Shown here one piece after another: positions 9,040 through 20,168 of a stretch of DNA of 64,000 nt. The position numbers and the translations under genes were made by a program. Below the pieces are notes generated by a model. The model did no database searches. It was not told the origin of the DNA and worked only from the letters and a program-made list of their open reading frames with translations. Source of the stretch: Thermomonas alba (GTDB taxonomy: Bacteria; Pseudomonadota; Gammaproteobacteria; Xanthomonadales; Xanthomonadaceae); assembly GCF_022419205.1 (NCBI RefSeq), contig NZ_JAJOZU010000002.1:310001-374000 (forward strand), in the 5' to 3' direction. The stretch's first letter is position 1; every line of letters begins with the position of its first letter.

Positions 9040-9453
9040 TCAGTTCTGGACGAAGCCGATCTTCATCATGTCGGCGTTCTTGGCCGCGGTCAGCACCTTG
9101 GCCAGGACGCCGTATTCGGCCTGGTCATTGGTGTCGATCTGCAGCTCCGGCTGGTTGGTCGGATCGCGCGCGACCTCTTCGGTCATGCGCTTCTGCAGCT
9201 CGCTGACGGCCACCGGCGAGTCGTTCCAGTACACCTGGCCCGAGGCGTCGATACGCAGGCGGATCGGATCCGGCGGTTCCTTCGGATTTTCCGGCGGTTT
9301 TTCCGTCTTCTGCGGCAGATCCACATCCACCGGGATGGACTGGATCGGCATGGTCACCATGAAGATGATCAAGAGCACCAGCATCACGTCCACCAGCGGG
9401 GTGACGTTGATGTCGGCCATCGGGCCGCCGGATTTGTTGGTCGAAAAGGCCAT
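9040..9453 (-). CDS. exbD: ExbD biopolymer transport protein (second copy)
   Basis: A 137-residue inner-membrane protein with a short cytoplasmic N-terminus, one transmembrane helix containing the essential aspartate in [18 protein letters not shown], and a periplasmic domain. ExbD works with ExbB as a proton-driven motor that energises TonB. It is the last gene of the tonB-exbB-exbD-exbD set, 13 bp after the first exbD, and ends at a strong terminator. It differs from its neighbour mainly in the periplasmic part ([17 protein letters not shown] linker). Confidence 0.93.
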   Translation of the reverse strand: MAFSTNKSGGPMADINVTPLVDVMLVLLIIFMVTMPIQSIPVDVDLPQKTEKPPENPKEPPDPIRLRIDASGQVYWNDSPVAVSELQKRMTEEVARDPTNQPELQIDTNDQAEYGVLAKVLTAAKNADMMKIGFVQN

Positions 9454-9466
9454 CGCGCGATCTCCC

Positions 9467-9898
9467 TTACTGGCCTTTCTTGGGCGGGGTGGTGACGAAA
9501 CCGACCTTGGCGATCCCCTGCTGCTGGGCGATCTTCACCACGTCACTGATCAGCCGGTACTGGGTGGTTTTGTCGGCGCGGATCTGCACCGGCGGTTGCG
9601 GGGTCTTCTGCGCTTCCACCGACAGCCGGCTTTCGATCGCACCCTTGCTAGAAGGCTCGTCGTTGAGGAACAGCTCGCCCGCTTCGGTCACCGTGATGGT
9701 GACCGGCGGCACCTGCTGCTTCTCTTCCTTCTTCTTCTCGACCGTCGCTTCCGGCAACGCCACCTTGACCTTGTGGTTCATCAGCGGCGTGGTGATCATG
9801 AAGATGATCAGGAGCACCAGCATCACGTCCACCAGCGGCGTGACGTTGATTTCCGCCATCGGCGCGCCGTCTTCTTTGTTGCCTACACTGGCACCCAT
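9467..9898 (-). CDS. exbD: ExbD biopolymer transport protein (first copy)
   Basis: A 143-residue ExbD paralogue: the same [17 protein letters not shown] helix with its proton-path aspartate, then a Lys/Glu-rich linker (EKKKEEKQQ) and a periplasmic domain. Two tandem exbD genes after exbB are characteristic of Xanthomonas-type TonB systems, where the second copy has been reported to be needed for only some functions. Placed 44 bp after exbB. Confidence 0.93.
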   Translation of the reverse strand: MGASVGNKEDGAPMAEINVTPLVDVMLVLLIIFMITTPLMNHKVKVALPEATVEKKKEEKQQVPPVTITVTEAGELFLNDEPSSKGAIESRLSVEAQKTPQPPVQIRADKTTQYRLISDVVKIAQQQGIAKVGFVTTPPKKGQ

Positions 9899-9942
9899 GG
9901 TTCGTGCTCTCCGTCAGTGTGCGGTCGATCGCCCTTGGCGAC

Positions 9943-10692
9943 TCACTTGCCCTCGCCGACGCGGGAGCCGGTGGCGAAGAAGTCGTGCAGATCGTGGGCA
10001 AAGGTGTCGAACTGGTTGTTCGTCACCCGGTTGAAGCGCACGAAGGCGTTGTAGGCCAGCAGCGCCGGGATCGCCGCGAACAGACCGATCGCGGTCATGA
10101 TCAGCGCCTCGCCCACCGGACCGGCCACGGCGGAGATCGACGCGTCGCCCGAGGAGCCGATCCTGATCAGCGCGTGGTAGATGCCCCACACGGTACCAAG
10201 CAGACCGACGAACGGTGCCGACGATCCCACGGTGGCCAGCACGGTCAGACCATCTTCCAGCTTCAGCGATTCGCGGGTCACGGCCTGACGCAGGGCGCGA
10301 TCCACGAACTCGGAACGGCTCAGGGTCTCGGCCAGACGCGAACCATCGTGGCGCGAGTGGTGGGCCGCCGCCTGGGCCGCATCCAGCGCGATCTTGGAGA
10401 ACGGCTCAGACTTCGGCTGCTCTTCCATGAAACGGATCGCGTCCTGAGCGTTCGGGGTGTTCCAGAACGTCTCGATCACACGATCGGCGCGGGCGCGCAA
10501 GCGCATGTTCTTGATGAAGTTGATGATGATCCAGTACCAGGACATCACCGACATGATGGACAGCGTCAGGAAGACGGCCCAGCCGACCGCGTCGAAGCCC
10601 TGGATCAGATGGTCGAAGCCCATCTGCTGCAGCGCGGCGGCGTTGTTGCCTCCGGCGGCGGCAGGTGCGGCGGCAGCAGTTTCTTGCAACAT
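9943..10692 (-). CDS. exbB: ExbB/TolQ-type proton channel
   Basis: A 249-residue inner-membrane protein with three transmembrane helices (~35-55, ~150-172, ~185-205) and the MotA/TolQ/ExbB signature LATVGSSAPFVGLLGTVWGI. Pairs with ExbD to harvest the proton gradient for TonB. Its ATG follows AAAGGT at a good distance. The 85-bp gap to tonB includes an AT-richer stretch, so an internal promoter is possible. Confidence 0.95.
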   Translation of the reverse strand: MLQETAAAAPAAAGGNNAAALQQMGFDHLIQGFDAVGWAVFLTLSIMSVMSWYWIIINFIKNMRLRARADRVIETFWNTPNAQDAIRFMEEQPKSEPFSKIALDAAQAAAHHSRHDGSRLAETLSRSEFVDRALRQAVTRESLKLEDGLTVLATVGSSAPFVGLLGTVWGIYHALIRIGSSGDASISAVAGPVGEALIMTAIGLFAAIPALLAYNAFVRFNRVTNNQFDTFAHDLHDFFATGSRVGEGK

Positions 10693-10777
10693 ACGCTTAC
10701 CTTTTGATGTCGTGGATGAGGATGAAACGAGAAAAGTGAATCAGGAACGAGGGTTACGGTATAACAGCAACAGGGGT

Positions 10778-11452
10778 TTATTGTGGCTTGAATTCGACCG
10801 GTACGCGAACGCGGCTGGCGACTTTCTGCCCATTCTTGATCTCTGGGTTGAAGCGCCACCTGCGCGCCGCTTGCTGGGCCGCACGGTCGAGATTGCGATT
10901 GCCGCTGGACTTCTCGACTTCGACGTCGAGCACGCCGCCATTGGCGTCGATGCTGACGATCAGAATCACGGTTCCTCCGATACCGCGACGCTGCTCCTCC
11001 GGCGGATACTTCGGCTGGTTCATCGCGCGCGAGGAGGGGTCCACGCTCGAGCCGATATCCGGCACCGATGGCGGCGGCGACGGCGGCGACGGCGGCGGCG
11101 CGGCCACATCCACCGCCCGCGCCTCACTCAGCACCACCGGCGGCTCTTCCGGCGGCGGCGGCACGGTCGGCGTGGGCCGCGGCGGCGACAAGGTCTTGGG
11201 TGGGGTGAGCGGCTTGGGCTGCTCCGGCGGCGGCGGGGGCGGCGGAGGCGGCGGGGGCGGGGGCTCGATGAAGGTGACGCTCACCACGTCATCCTTCTGC
11301 ACTTCCGGCGCAGGCGGGGCAATCGGCGACAGCAGCAGCAGCAAAGCCGCGGCATGCAGCGCGATGGCAAAGCTGTAACCGGCGATGCGCGGCCAACTCA
11401 AGCCGCTGTCGCGGCTATCCCTCTTCTCGATGTAGGCGAGATTTTCCGTCAT
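10778..11452 (-). CDS. tonB: TonB energy-transducing protein
   Basis: A 224-residue protein with an N-terminal transmembrane anchor (~residues 20-42), a periplasm-spanning proline-rich region with an uninterrupted run of 13 prolines, and a C-terminal TonB domain (~140-224) containing the YPPEEQRRGIGGTVIL and RRWRFNP blocks. It couples the ExbB/ExbD motor to outer-membrane receptors. The ATG at 11452 is preferred over a GTG two codons upstream. A TTGGAA-17-TATAGA promoter lies about 85 bp upstream. Confidence 0.95.
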   Translation of the reverse strand: MTENLAYIEKRDSRDSGLSWPRIAGYSFAIALHAAALLLLLSPIAPPAPEVQKDDVVSVTFIEPPPPPPPPPPPPPEQPKPLTPPKTLSPPRPTPTVPPPPEEPPVVLSEARAVDVAAPPPSPPSPPPSVPDIGSSVDPSSRAMNQPKYPPEEQRRGIGGTVILIVSIDANGGVLDVEVEKSSGNRNLDRAAQQAARRWRFNPEIKNGQKVASRVRVPVEFKPQ

Positions 11453-11535
11453 GCGCACGGCTCTGGTGTGGGGGCCCCTGGCTTCGACACCGGGGGCTTC
11501 GACAGCGCGGCCTTGCGGCCGCAGGAATTCCCTAG

Positions 11536-11564
11536 TCTATACCAATCGACGCGACTTGTTCCAA
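11536..11564 (-). promoter_or_regulatory. Sigma70-like promoter of the tonB operon
   Basis: On the minus strand TTGGAA (11559-11564) and TATAGA (11536-11541) are separated by exactly 17 bases. It drives tonB-exbB-exbD-exbD. No convincing Fur box was seen over it. Confidence 0.6.
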
Positions 11565-11603
11565 GCCCCGACGCTGGCGTATGCGAAAACTGCGGAGCGC
11601 GTC

Positions 11604-12719
11604 TCAACGCGCCAGGATGCGGTTGGCGTCCTCGGGCTTCTTCACGCCCTTGGCCAGCGCCTGCTTGGCGGCCTCCTTCGCCTCGGCCTTTTTGCCCGCG
11701 TAGTCGAGCACCTTGGCCAGGTTGAGATAAGCCTCGCCGTCAGCCGCCATCGGCGCGGCACGCCGATACATTTCGATCGCGAGCGGGATGTCATCATTGA
11801 TGTAGGCGGTCTGCGCGAGCACCTGATAGTCGCGCGCCAGATCCGGGCCTGGCTGCAGGATGCCCTTGGCCACGCCGTCCTCGATCACCTTTTGCGCATC
11901 CGCCCACTTGCCGGCATTCATGTAGCCAACGTACAGCACGCGCAGCTCGCGCGGCTCGGTGAGCATGCCGCGCTTGTAAGCCTCGCCCAGCAGGGCATTG
12001 GCATCGTCGAACTTCTCCGCCGCCTGCAAGGTGGCGACGGTATTCATCAGCAGACGCTTGTCGTCCGGCTTCTGTGCCAGTAGCTGCTTGTAGATGGCGG
12101 CCGCTTCCTCATTGCGGTCGAGATTGGCGAGGATGCCGGCCTTCAGGCTCAGGTGCTCCGGCTTGTCCGACCTGGATTCCGCCAGGAAGCGGTCCAATGC
12201 CTGCAGTGCCTCGGCAAATTTCTGTTCCTGGTAGTAGGTCACCGCCAGGTTGTACATCACCGAGAAATGGCTGTCGTTGTCCAGCCCGTTGGTGGCGATG
12301 GCCTTCGCGAAGTAGTCCGCCGCTTTGGCGGGGTCATCCATGTTCGCGGCCGCATTGCCCGCCATCGAGTAGGCAAACGACTTGTCGTACGCATTGGCCG
12401 CCGGCATCGCGGCGATTTCCTCGGCCTTGGCGATCACGCCGGCCCAATCGTCCTTTTCGTAGCGCTCCTGCATGGCCTGCAGCAGCTTGATGCCCTTGGG
12501 CGAAGCCTTGGCTTCGGGCGATTGCCGCGTCGCGTTGGGATACGCTGGCGCCTTGGCCTCGGCCTTGGCCGCGGCTTTCCCCTTACCCAGCTCGGCCTCG
12601 CGGCGGGCGCGCTCCTCGCGCATGCTTTGCGGGTCTGCTTTCACCACCGGCGCCAATGCCAGCGCCCCCAGGGCAGCGGTGAGCGCGATCACGAGCGGTT
12701 GACGGAGCGTCTTCGACAT
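11604..12719 (-). CDS. Exported tetratricopeptide-repeat protein next to tonB
   Basis: A 371-residue protein with an N-terminal signal peptide (hydrophobic ~8-27, then ADPQ), a Lys/Ala/Glu-rich linker and about seven TPR-like helical repeats (AYDKSFAYSMAGNAA, HFSVMYNLAVTYYQ, AYLNLAKVLDYAG). It is probably periplasmic. The ATG at 12719 is chosen because of GAGGTG just upstream and because it places the signal peptide at the terminus. Its position directly upstream of tonB in the same orientation suggests a TonB-linked scaffold role (inference). Confidence 0.85.
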   Translation of the reverse strand: MSKTLRQPLVIALTAALGALALAPVVKADPQSMREERARREAELGKGKAAAKAEAKAPAYPNATRQSPEAKASPKGIKLLQAMQERYEKDDWAGVIAKAEEIAAMPAANAYDKSFAYSMAGNAAANMDDPAKAADYFAKAIATNGLDNDSHFSVMYNLAVTYYQEQKFAEALQALDRFLAESRSDKPEHLSLKAGILANLDRNEEAAAIYKQLLAQKPDDKRLLMNTVATLQAAEKFDDANALLGEAYKRGMLTEPRELRVLYVGYMNAGKWADAQKVIEDGVAKGILQPGPDLARDYQVLAQTAYINDDIPLAIEMYRRAAPMAADGEAYLNLAKVLDYAGKKAEAKEAAKQALAKGVKKPEDANRILAR

Positions 12720-12817
12720 GGAGCACCTCGGGTAGGAATGGGGCCGCGCCCGGCGCGGCATGCAAAAAACCTAACAAAATACGCGTAAACAGAACGTGTG
12801 ATGAAGCAGCCGTGACC

Positions 12818-15334
<2,517 letters not shown>

Positions 15335-15396
15335 GCCGACCCACTCCTGGCGAGCCCCGCCGCGGCTCGAACAGATGGTCGCACCGGCTCCACGTC

Positions 15397-16491
15397 TCAT
15401 TCCTCGAGCGGAAGCGGCCCCAAAACCTGGGCATGTTCCACGTGGAACACCGCAGCTGGAATCACGTCGACTGGCCAACCCGATGGCCGTTCGGTGCCAG
15501 TCACCAACACCTGCGCGCCGGTCTCGGCGAGCATCTCCAGCACCCGCCGCTGATGCTGGCGGTCCAGCTCCGATCCGAGATCATCCAGCTGAAGCACCGG
15601 CCATTCCCCGCGGCATTCCGCAAGATGGGCGGCCTGCGCCATCAACAAGGCCAAAGCCAACTGTTTGGCCTGGCCACGGGAGAGGCCAGCGCGCCCCGGA
15701 AGCGCCTGCAGAGTAAAGCGCAAATCAGCCCGATGCGGGCCTACTGTGGTGTGCCCGAGCGCCTGGTCCCGCTCGCGCGCCAGCAGCAACGCATCGGCCA
15801 GGCTCATTTCCTGACGTCTCCAGCCAGGGTGTAGACCGAGTTCGATGCTTTCAGCCGCTGGCAGCATCCTTGGCAGCATGTCCTGCAAATGCGGGCGTAG
15901 CCCCTCGATGTAGGCATCCCGCAGATCGGTCAGAGCCTCGCCAGCCTGCGCCAGCTCGTACTCCCAGGCCTCCAGGGCTGGCCCTCCACCCTGCCGCAAC
16001 AGGCTATTGCGCTGCTTGAGCGCGCGCGCATAGCGCCGCCAAAGCGGAAGAAACCTTTGTTCCACGTGGAACATCCCCCAGTCGAGATAGCGGCGGCGCA
16101 CCTCGCCACTCCCCTCGACCAGGGCATGACTCCCCGGCTCGAAGGTCACGACGGCAAGCGCAGCGCAAAGCTGGCCCAGCTGGGCCACGTCCTGTCCATC
16201 CAGTCGCGCCTGCCAGGCGCTACCCGTATGGCGGAGACCTGCGCGATGCGTCGCCCCCTGCGCATCCTCCCATTCCACATACACCTGTAGCGCTTCGCTC
16301 CCCTGCCGGATCAAGCCGTCGCGAACCCTTCCGCGAAAACTGCGCGCATGCGCAAGCAGATGCAGCGCCTCGAGCAGCGTCGTCTTGCCACTGCCGTTAT
16401 CGCCCGTTACCAGATTGAAGCCCGGGAGTGGCGACAGCTGCGCCGCGTCGAATCGACGAAAGCCCTCCAGCTGCAGCTGGCGAATCAGCAT
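15397..16491 (-). CDS. recF: DNA replication/repair protein RecF
   Basis: An SMC-like ATPase that helps load RecA at gaps (RecFOR pathway). 364 residues, with Walker A GDNGSGKTTLLEAL near residue 30, the signature LSRGQAKQLALALL and Walker B VLQLDDLGSELD near the C-terminus. The ATG at 16491 gives the conserved N-terminus MLIRQLQLEGFRRF. Two perfect parS sites are embedded in the coding sequence, both read as Phe-His-Val-Glu. Confidence 0.97.
   Translation of the reverse strand: MLIRQLQLEGFRRFDAAQLSPLPGFNLVTGDNGSGKTTLLEALHLLAHARSFRGRVRDGLIRQGSEALQVYVEWEDAQGATHRAGLRHTGSAWQARLDGQDVAQLGQLCAALAVVTFEPGSHALVEGSGEVRRRYLDWGMFHVEQRFLPLWRRYARALKQRNSLLRQGGGPALEAWEYELAQAGEALTDLRDAYIEGLRPHLQDMLPRMLPAAESIELGLHPGWRRQEMSLADALLLARERDQALGHTTVGPHRADLRFTLQALPGRAGLSRGQAKQLALALLMAQAAHLAECRGEWPVLQLDDLGSELDRQHQRRVLEMLAETGAQVLVTGTERPSGWPVDVIPAAVFHVEHAQVLGPLPLEE
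15434..15449. other. parS site 1 (inside recF, near its 3' end)
   Basis: TGTTCCACGTGGAACA, a perfect 16-bp palindrome equal to the well-known ParB-binding parS core found near bacterial origins. Located in the last part of recF. Confidence 0.93.
16058..16073. other. parS site 2 (inside recF)
   Basis: A second exact copy of the 16-bp parS palindrome, 624 bp from site 1, in the middle of recF. Confidence 0.93.
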
Positions 16492-16521
16492 GCCGACCTT
16501 CCCACCGCGATGCCCAAATGA

Positions 16522-16547
16522 CGACGCCCGGGCAGTGCCGGGCGTCG
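16522..16547 (-). terminator. Hairpin between dnaN and recF
   Basis: A 10-bp perfect stem (CGACGCCCGG/CCGGGCGTCG) with a 6-base loop, followed on the minus strand by TCATTTGG. The T-tract is poor, so partial attenuation of dnaN read-through into recF is more likely than full termination. Confidence 0.5.
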
Positions 16548-16554
16548 CAAGCCT

Positions 16555-16570
16555 TGTTCCACGTGGAACA
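16555..16570. other. parS site 3 (dnaN-recF intergenic)
   Basis: The third exact copy of the 16-bp parS palindrome, nine bases before the dnaN stop codon and 497 bp from site 2. Confidence 0.93.
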
Positions 16571-16579
16571 TTCGCAAGA

Positions 16580-17680
16580 TCACAGGCGCAAAGGCATGAC
16601 GACGTGTCGCGCGTACTGGTTATCCGCGCCGCGGACCAGCGCCGAAGAGTTCGCGTCCCGCATCTGTAGGACCACCATCTCGTCACGCAGGGCGGTCAAG
16701 GCGTCCAGCAGGTAGGTGACATTGAAGCCGATCGCAAGCCCATTCACGGTGGTTTCCGCCTCGACTTCTTCCTGGGCCTCTTCCTGCTCGGGATTGTGCG
16801 CGCTGACTTTCAGCAGATTCGGGAACACTTCCAGGCGCACGCCGCGGTATTTCTCGTTGGACAGAATGGCCGCGCGCTGCAGGGCGGCACGCAGCGCTTC
16901 GCGATCCACCTTGACCTCGCGGTCCGCGCCGATCGGGATCACCGCCTCGTAATCCGGGAACTTGCCCTCGATCAGCTTGCTGGTGAAGGTGACGTCGTCA
17001 CGCTTGATGCGCAGATGCCCTTTGCCGACTTCCAGGGCCAACTGGCGATCCCCGCCTTCCAGTAGGCGCTGCAACTCGAGCACGCCCTTGCGCGGGACGA
17101 TGAGCTGTCGCTTGCCGCTGTGCCCTGTCTCCAGCGCCGTCTCACACAGGGCCAGGCGATGGCCGTCGGTCGCCACGCAGCGCAAGACATGCTCGCGCAG
17201 GTCGAACAGCAGGCCGTTCAGGTAATGACGCACATCTTGCTGGGCCATCGCAAACGCGGTGCGCTCCAGGAGCTCCTTCAATGCCGCCTCGGAAACGGCG
17301 ACGCGCTCGATCGCGTCCACCTCATCCAGGGCAGGGAAATCGTGTGCCGGCAGGCTGCTCAGGCTGAAGCGGCTGCGCCCCGCCTGCACGCTGACCTTGT
17401 CGCCGCTCTGCGACACCGTGACGCGGCTGCCGTCCGGAAGCGAGCGCACGATTTCGAAGAACTTGCGGGCCGGGAGCGTCATTTCGCCCTCCACGGCATC
17501 CTCGACCGGGGTGCGCGCCACCATCTCGACTTCCAGATCGGTGCCGGTCATGGACAGCTGACCATGCTGGATTCGCAGCAGCAGATTGGCCAGCACCGGC
17601 AGGGTATGCCGACGCTCGACGACGTTGGCGACTTGCGCCAACGGCTTCAGCAGCACTTCGCGTTGTAGGGAAAACTGCAT
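16580..17680 (-). CDS. dnaN: DNA polymerase III sliding clamp (beta subunit)
   Basis: Ring-shaped processivity factor. The 366-residue product begins MQFSLQREVLLKPLAQVANVV and ends with the conserved VVMPLRL clamp terminus; the LPVLANLL and DGHRLALCE blocks are present. The ATG at 17680 is preceded by AAGGGG at a good distance. The frame remains open upstream to 17806, but that part is the oriC-like intergenic region. Confidence 0.99.
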   Translation of the reverse strand: MQFSLQREVLLKPLAQVANVVERRHTLPVLANLLLRIQHGQLSMTGTDLEVEMVARTPVEDAVEGEMTLPARKFFEIVRSLPDGSRVTVSQSGDKVSVQAGRSRFSLSSLPAHDFPALDEVDAIERVAVSEAALKELLERTAFAMAQQDVRHYLNGLLFDLREHVLRCVATDGHRLALCETALETGHSGKRQLIVPRKGVLELQRLLEGGDRQLALEVGKGHLRIKRDDVTFTSKLIEGKFPDYEAVIPIGADREVKVDREALRAALQRAAILSNEKYRGVRLEVFPNLLKVSAHNPEQEEAQEEVEAETTVNGLAIGFNVTYLLDALTALRDEMVVLQMRDANSSALVRGADNQYARHVVMPLRL

Positions 17681-17743
17681 GGGGACCCCTTGGCTGGTCT
17701 GGGTTGAAGCAAGACTGGCGGCCTGCTCCTGCCTCTGTTGATC

Positions 17744-17921
17744 TATGGATAAATCTGAAATCGGGGTGGTGCTGGTGTCCGGAAAAAACCGGGATAACTC
17801 TCTCAACTCATTGTTTTAAAAGCGAAAACTTCATATAGGAGGGCGTTGCAAAAGTGCCGGAGGAGGGGCGGATAAGCTGTGGATGATTCCTGGGAAAACC
17901 CCTTTTCACGGGTTATCCACA
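17744..17921. other. Candidate oriC between dnaA and dnaN
   Basis: One perfect DnaA box, TTATCCACA, lies at 17913-17921 (plus strand). Imperfect boxes on the minus strand are TCATCCACA (17878-17886), TTATCC-core sites at about 17870 and 17790, and TTATCCATA (17744-17752). Between them is an AT-rich stretch (about 17808-17836) unusual for this GC-rich region. The adjacent strand switch between dnaA and rpmH and the nearby parS sites support an origin location. The exact unwinding element is not resolved. Confidence 0.7.
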
Positions 17922-17934
17922 AGATGTGTCGGGC

Positions 17935-19281
17935 TCATTCACTGAGTTTGCGTAGCAGTTTCTCCCAATCTTCGTGCAGCTTGGCATCGCTTTCGATCAG
18001 CGCGCGAATCTGGCGGCAGGCGTGCAGCACCGTGGTGTGGTCGCGGCCGTCGAACGCCATGCCGATCTCCGGCAGACTGTGCTCGGTCAGCTCCTTGGCC
18101 AGCGCCATCGCCATCTGGCGCGGGCGGGCCAGTGAACGGTTGCGTTTCTTCCCCAGCATCTCCCGCAGCTGCAATCCGTAGTAGTCTGCCACGGCCTTCT
18201 GGATGTTGGGGATGCTGATCGACTGCTGCTGCGCGCGCCACAGATCGCGCAGGGTTTCCTGGGCGAACTCGAGCGTCACCGCGCGTCCCAGCAGTCCCGC
18301 CTGGGCGGTGAGCTTGTTGATCGCGCCTTCCAGCTCACGCACGTTGCTGCGCATTTTCTTGGCGATCAGCTGCGCTACTTCGTCCGGAATCACCACGCCG
18401 CGCTCGCGCGCCTTGGCCAGCACGATCTGGGCGCGGGTCTCGAAATCCGGCGGGTCGATCGCCACCGACAGCCCCCAACCGAGGCGAGATTTCAGTCGTG
18501 GTTCGAGCCCGTCCACCTCGCGCGGGTAGCGGTCGCAGGTCAGGATGATCTGCTGACGGCTCTCGAACAGGGCGTTGAAGGTGTGGAAGAACTCTTCCTG
18601 GGTGCGGTCCTTGCCGGCGAAGAACTGGATGTCATCGATCAGCAACGCGTCGATCTTGTGAAACTGGCGCTTGAACTGATCGACGCGCTTCTCCTGCAGC
18701 GCGCGGAAAAAGGCGTCATAAAAGGTGTTCGAACGCAGGTACAGCACCCGCGCGTTCGGGTTGAGCCGACGCATCTCGTTGCCGGCCGCGTGCATCAGAT
18801 GGGTCTTGCCGAGGCCGGTGCCGCCATACAGCAGCAGCGGGTTGTGGCCGCGGTCGCCCGGCTTCTGCGCCGCGTGCCAGGCGGCGGCGCGCGCCAGCTG
18901 GTTGCTGCGCCCCTCGACGAAGTTGTCGAACGTATAGTGCGGATCCACGTGCCCCTGGAACGGAACCTCGGCATCGGCGTGCGATGTGGCATGCGATGGC
19001 GACGCGGCGGACGCGGCCGTTGCCCGCGGGGCTGAGGATTCGGCGCGGCGCGGCGCGCCGATGTCGAGCACGACCTCGGTATTGCCCCCATAGTGGCGCG
19101 CCAGTTCGCGGATACGCGCAAGGAAGCGCGACTGCACTTCATCGCGCACGAAGACATTGGGTGCGTACAGCACCAGGCCATCGCCATGCTGGGCAGCTTG
19201 CAAGGGCCGCAGCCAGGCCAGCACGTCTTCCTGCGGCAGTTCGGATTCCAGGCGTTGCAGGCAGGCAGGCCAAACGTCCAT
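17935..19281 (-). CDS. dnaA: Chromosomal replication initiator DnaA
   Basis: Origin-binding AAA+ initiator. 448 residues: N-terminal DnaB-interaction domain ([16 protein letters not shown]), a short linker rich in Ala/Ser, AAA+ domain with Walker [14 protein letters not shown] and Walker [10 protein letters not shown], and C-terminal DNA-binding domain with the signature [19 protein letters not shown]. The start at 19281 matches Xanthomonas-type N-termini; no strong Shine-Dalgarno is visible. A perfect DnaA box and a hairpin lie in the leader. Confidence 0.99.
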   Translation of the reverse strand: MDVWPACLQRLESELPQEDVLAWLRPLQAAQHGDGLVLYAPNVFVRDEVQSRFLARIRELARHYGGNTEVVLDIGAPRRAESSAPRATAASAASPSHATSHADAEVPFQGHVDPHYTFDNFVEGRSNQLARAAAWHAAQKPGDRGHNPLLLYGGTGLGKTHLMHAAGNEMRRLNPNARVLYLRSNTFYDAFFRALQEKRVDQFKRQFHKIDALLIDDIQFFAGKDRTQEEFFHTFNALFESRQQIILTCDRYPREVDGLEPRLKSRLGWGLSVAIDPPDFETRAQIVLAKARERGVVIPDEVAQLIAKKMRSNVRELEGAINKLTAQAGLLGRAVTLEFAQETLRDLWRAQQQSISIPNIQKAVADYYGLQLREMLGKKRNRSLARPRQMAMALAKELTEHSLPEIGMAFDGRDHTTVLHACRQIRALIESDAKLHEDWEKLLRKLSE

Positions 19282-19311
19282 GCGCGGGTGAGTCTCCAAA
19301 GACGGAAGCGA

Positions 19312-19339
19312 ACAGGCGCCGCTGGGCGCCTGTGGATAA
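19312..19339 (-). promoter_or_regulatory. dnaA leader: hairpin overlapping a perfect DnaA box
   Basis: A 9-bp inverted repeat (ACAGGCGCC at 19312-19320 and GGCGCCTGT at 19325-19333, loop GCTG) overlaps by three bases a perfect DnaA box (TTATCCACA on the minus strand, 19331-19339). It is 31-58 bases upstream of the dnaA start, a position suited to autoregulation. Confidence 0.55.
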
Positions 19340-19418
19340 AGTTCGGGGATGCGCCAGACTAGCACCGCCACTGCCCGAGCAAAACCCCGCCCGCAGCAGT
19401 GCCCGACCGACCCGCAGC

Positions 19419-19447
19419 TTGCGCCCCTTTGCGATCCCCGCTATAGT
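19419..19447 (+). promoter_or_regulatory. Promoter of rpmH-rnpA-yidC
   Basis: TTGCGC (19419-19424) and TATAGT (19442-19447) are spaced by 17 bases, predicting a start near 19454 and a ~34-nt leader to rpmH. Confidence 0.65.
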
Positions 19448-19487
19448 TGCTGGTCTTTTCCGTTGAACCCAAATAAGCAGGCCCGCC

Positions 19488-19628
19488 ATGGCGACCAAGC
19501 GCACCTATCAGCCCAGCAACCTCAAGCGCAAGCGTGACCACGGCTTCCGCGCCCGGATGAAGACGGCCGATGGCCGCAAGGTACTGGCGCGTCGCCGCGC
19601 GAAGGGTCGCCGTCGCCTGACGGTGTGA
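19488..19628 (+). CDS. rpmH: 50S ribosomal protein L34
   Basis: A 46-residue, Arg/Lys-rich protein with the universal L34 pattern: [20 protein letters not shown] at the start, then RMKTADGR and a terminal [12 protein letters not shown]. First gene of the rightward unit with rnpA and yidC. Length is exactly that expected for L34. Confidence 0.98.
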   Translation: MATKRTYQPSNLKRKRDHGFRARMKTADGRKVLARRRAKGRRRLTV

Positions 19629-19655
19629 CCCGCTCCGGCCTTGCGCCGGGATCCG

Positions 19656-20168
19656 ATGACGCAGTCCGCAAGCTCTTCGACGCCGGACTCCTACGAGGAG
19701 ACCGGCGTCGTTGCGTCTGCGCCGCGGCAGCGCACCCGCTTCCCCAAGGCGGCGCGGGTGCGCCGCAAGGCCGAGTTCGCCCGGGTGTTCGAGGCAGGCC
19801 GACGCAAGGCCGAACCGGATCTTGCCCTGCACTGGCTGGAGGATGATGGGCCTGCGCGGCTGGGGCTGGCCGTCTCGCGCAAGGTGGATCCGCGTGCGGT
19901 CCGGCGTAATCGCATCAAACGCATCCTCCGCGAGGCGTTCCGTCAACTGCGCCCGCGGCTTCTTCCGGGCGCGTACGTGATCGTCGCCCGCCGCGGCGCG
20001 GCGCATGCGGACGCGACCACCCTGCGCGCGGCCATCGAGCGCCTGCTGCGCCGCATCGGCGCATTGCCGGCATTGGATCGGCTGGGCACAATGCCGGCCG
20101 CGACGTCCTCCCATCTCCCCCTAGATCCGGCTGCGCCTGCGCGCGGCCCCGATACGGCCGACGAATGA
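19656..20168 (+). CDS. rnpA: Ribonuclease P protein component
   Basis: Protein subunit of RNase P, which matures tRNA 5' ends. 170 residues with the RNR signature RRNRIKRILREAFR around residues 84-97. It has an N-terminal extension of about 30 residues before RFPKAARVRRKAEF and a low-complexity C-terminal tail. ATG at 19656 is used; a TTG five codons upstream is less likely. The stop overlaps yidC by 4 nt (ATGA), so yidD is not between them. Confidence 0.95.
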   Translation: MTQSASSSTPDSYEETGVVASAPRQRTRFPKAARVRRKAEFARVFEAGRRKAEPDLALHWLEDDGPARLGLAVSRKVDPRAVRRNRIKRILREAFRQLRPRLLPGAYVIVARRGAAHADATTLRAAIERLLRRIGALPALDRLGTMPAATSSHLPLDPAAPARGPDTADE

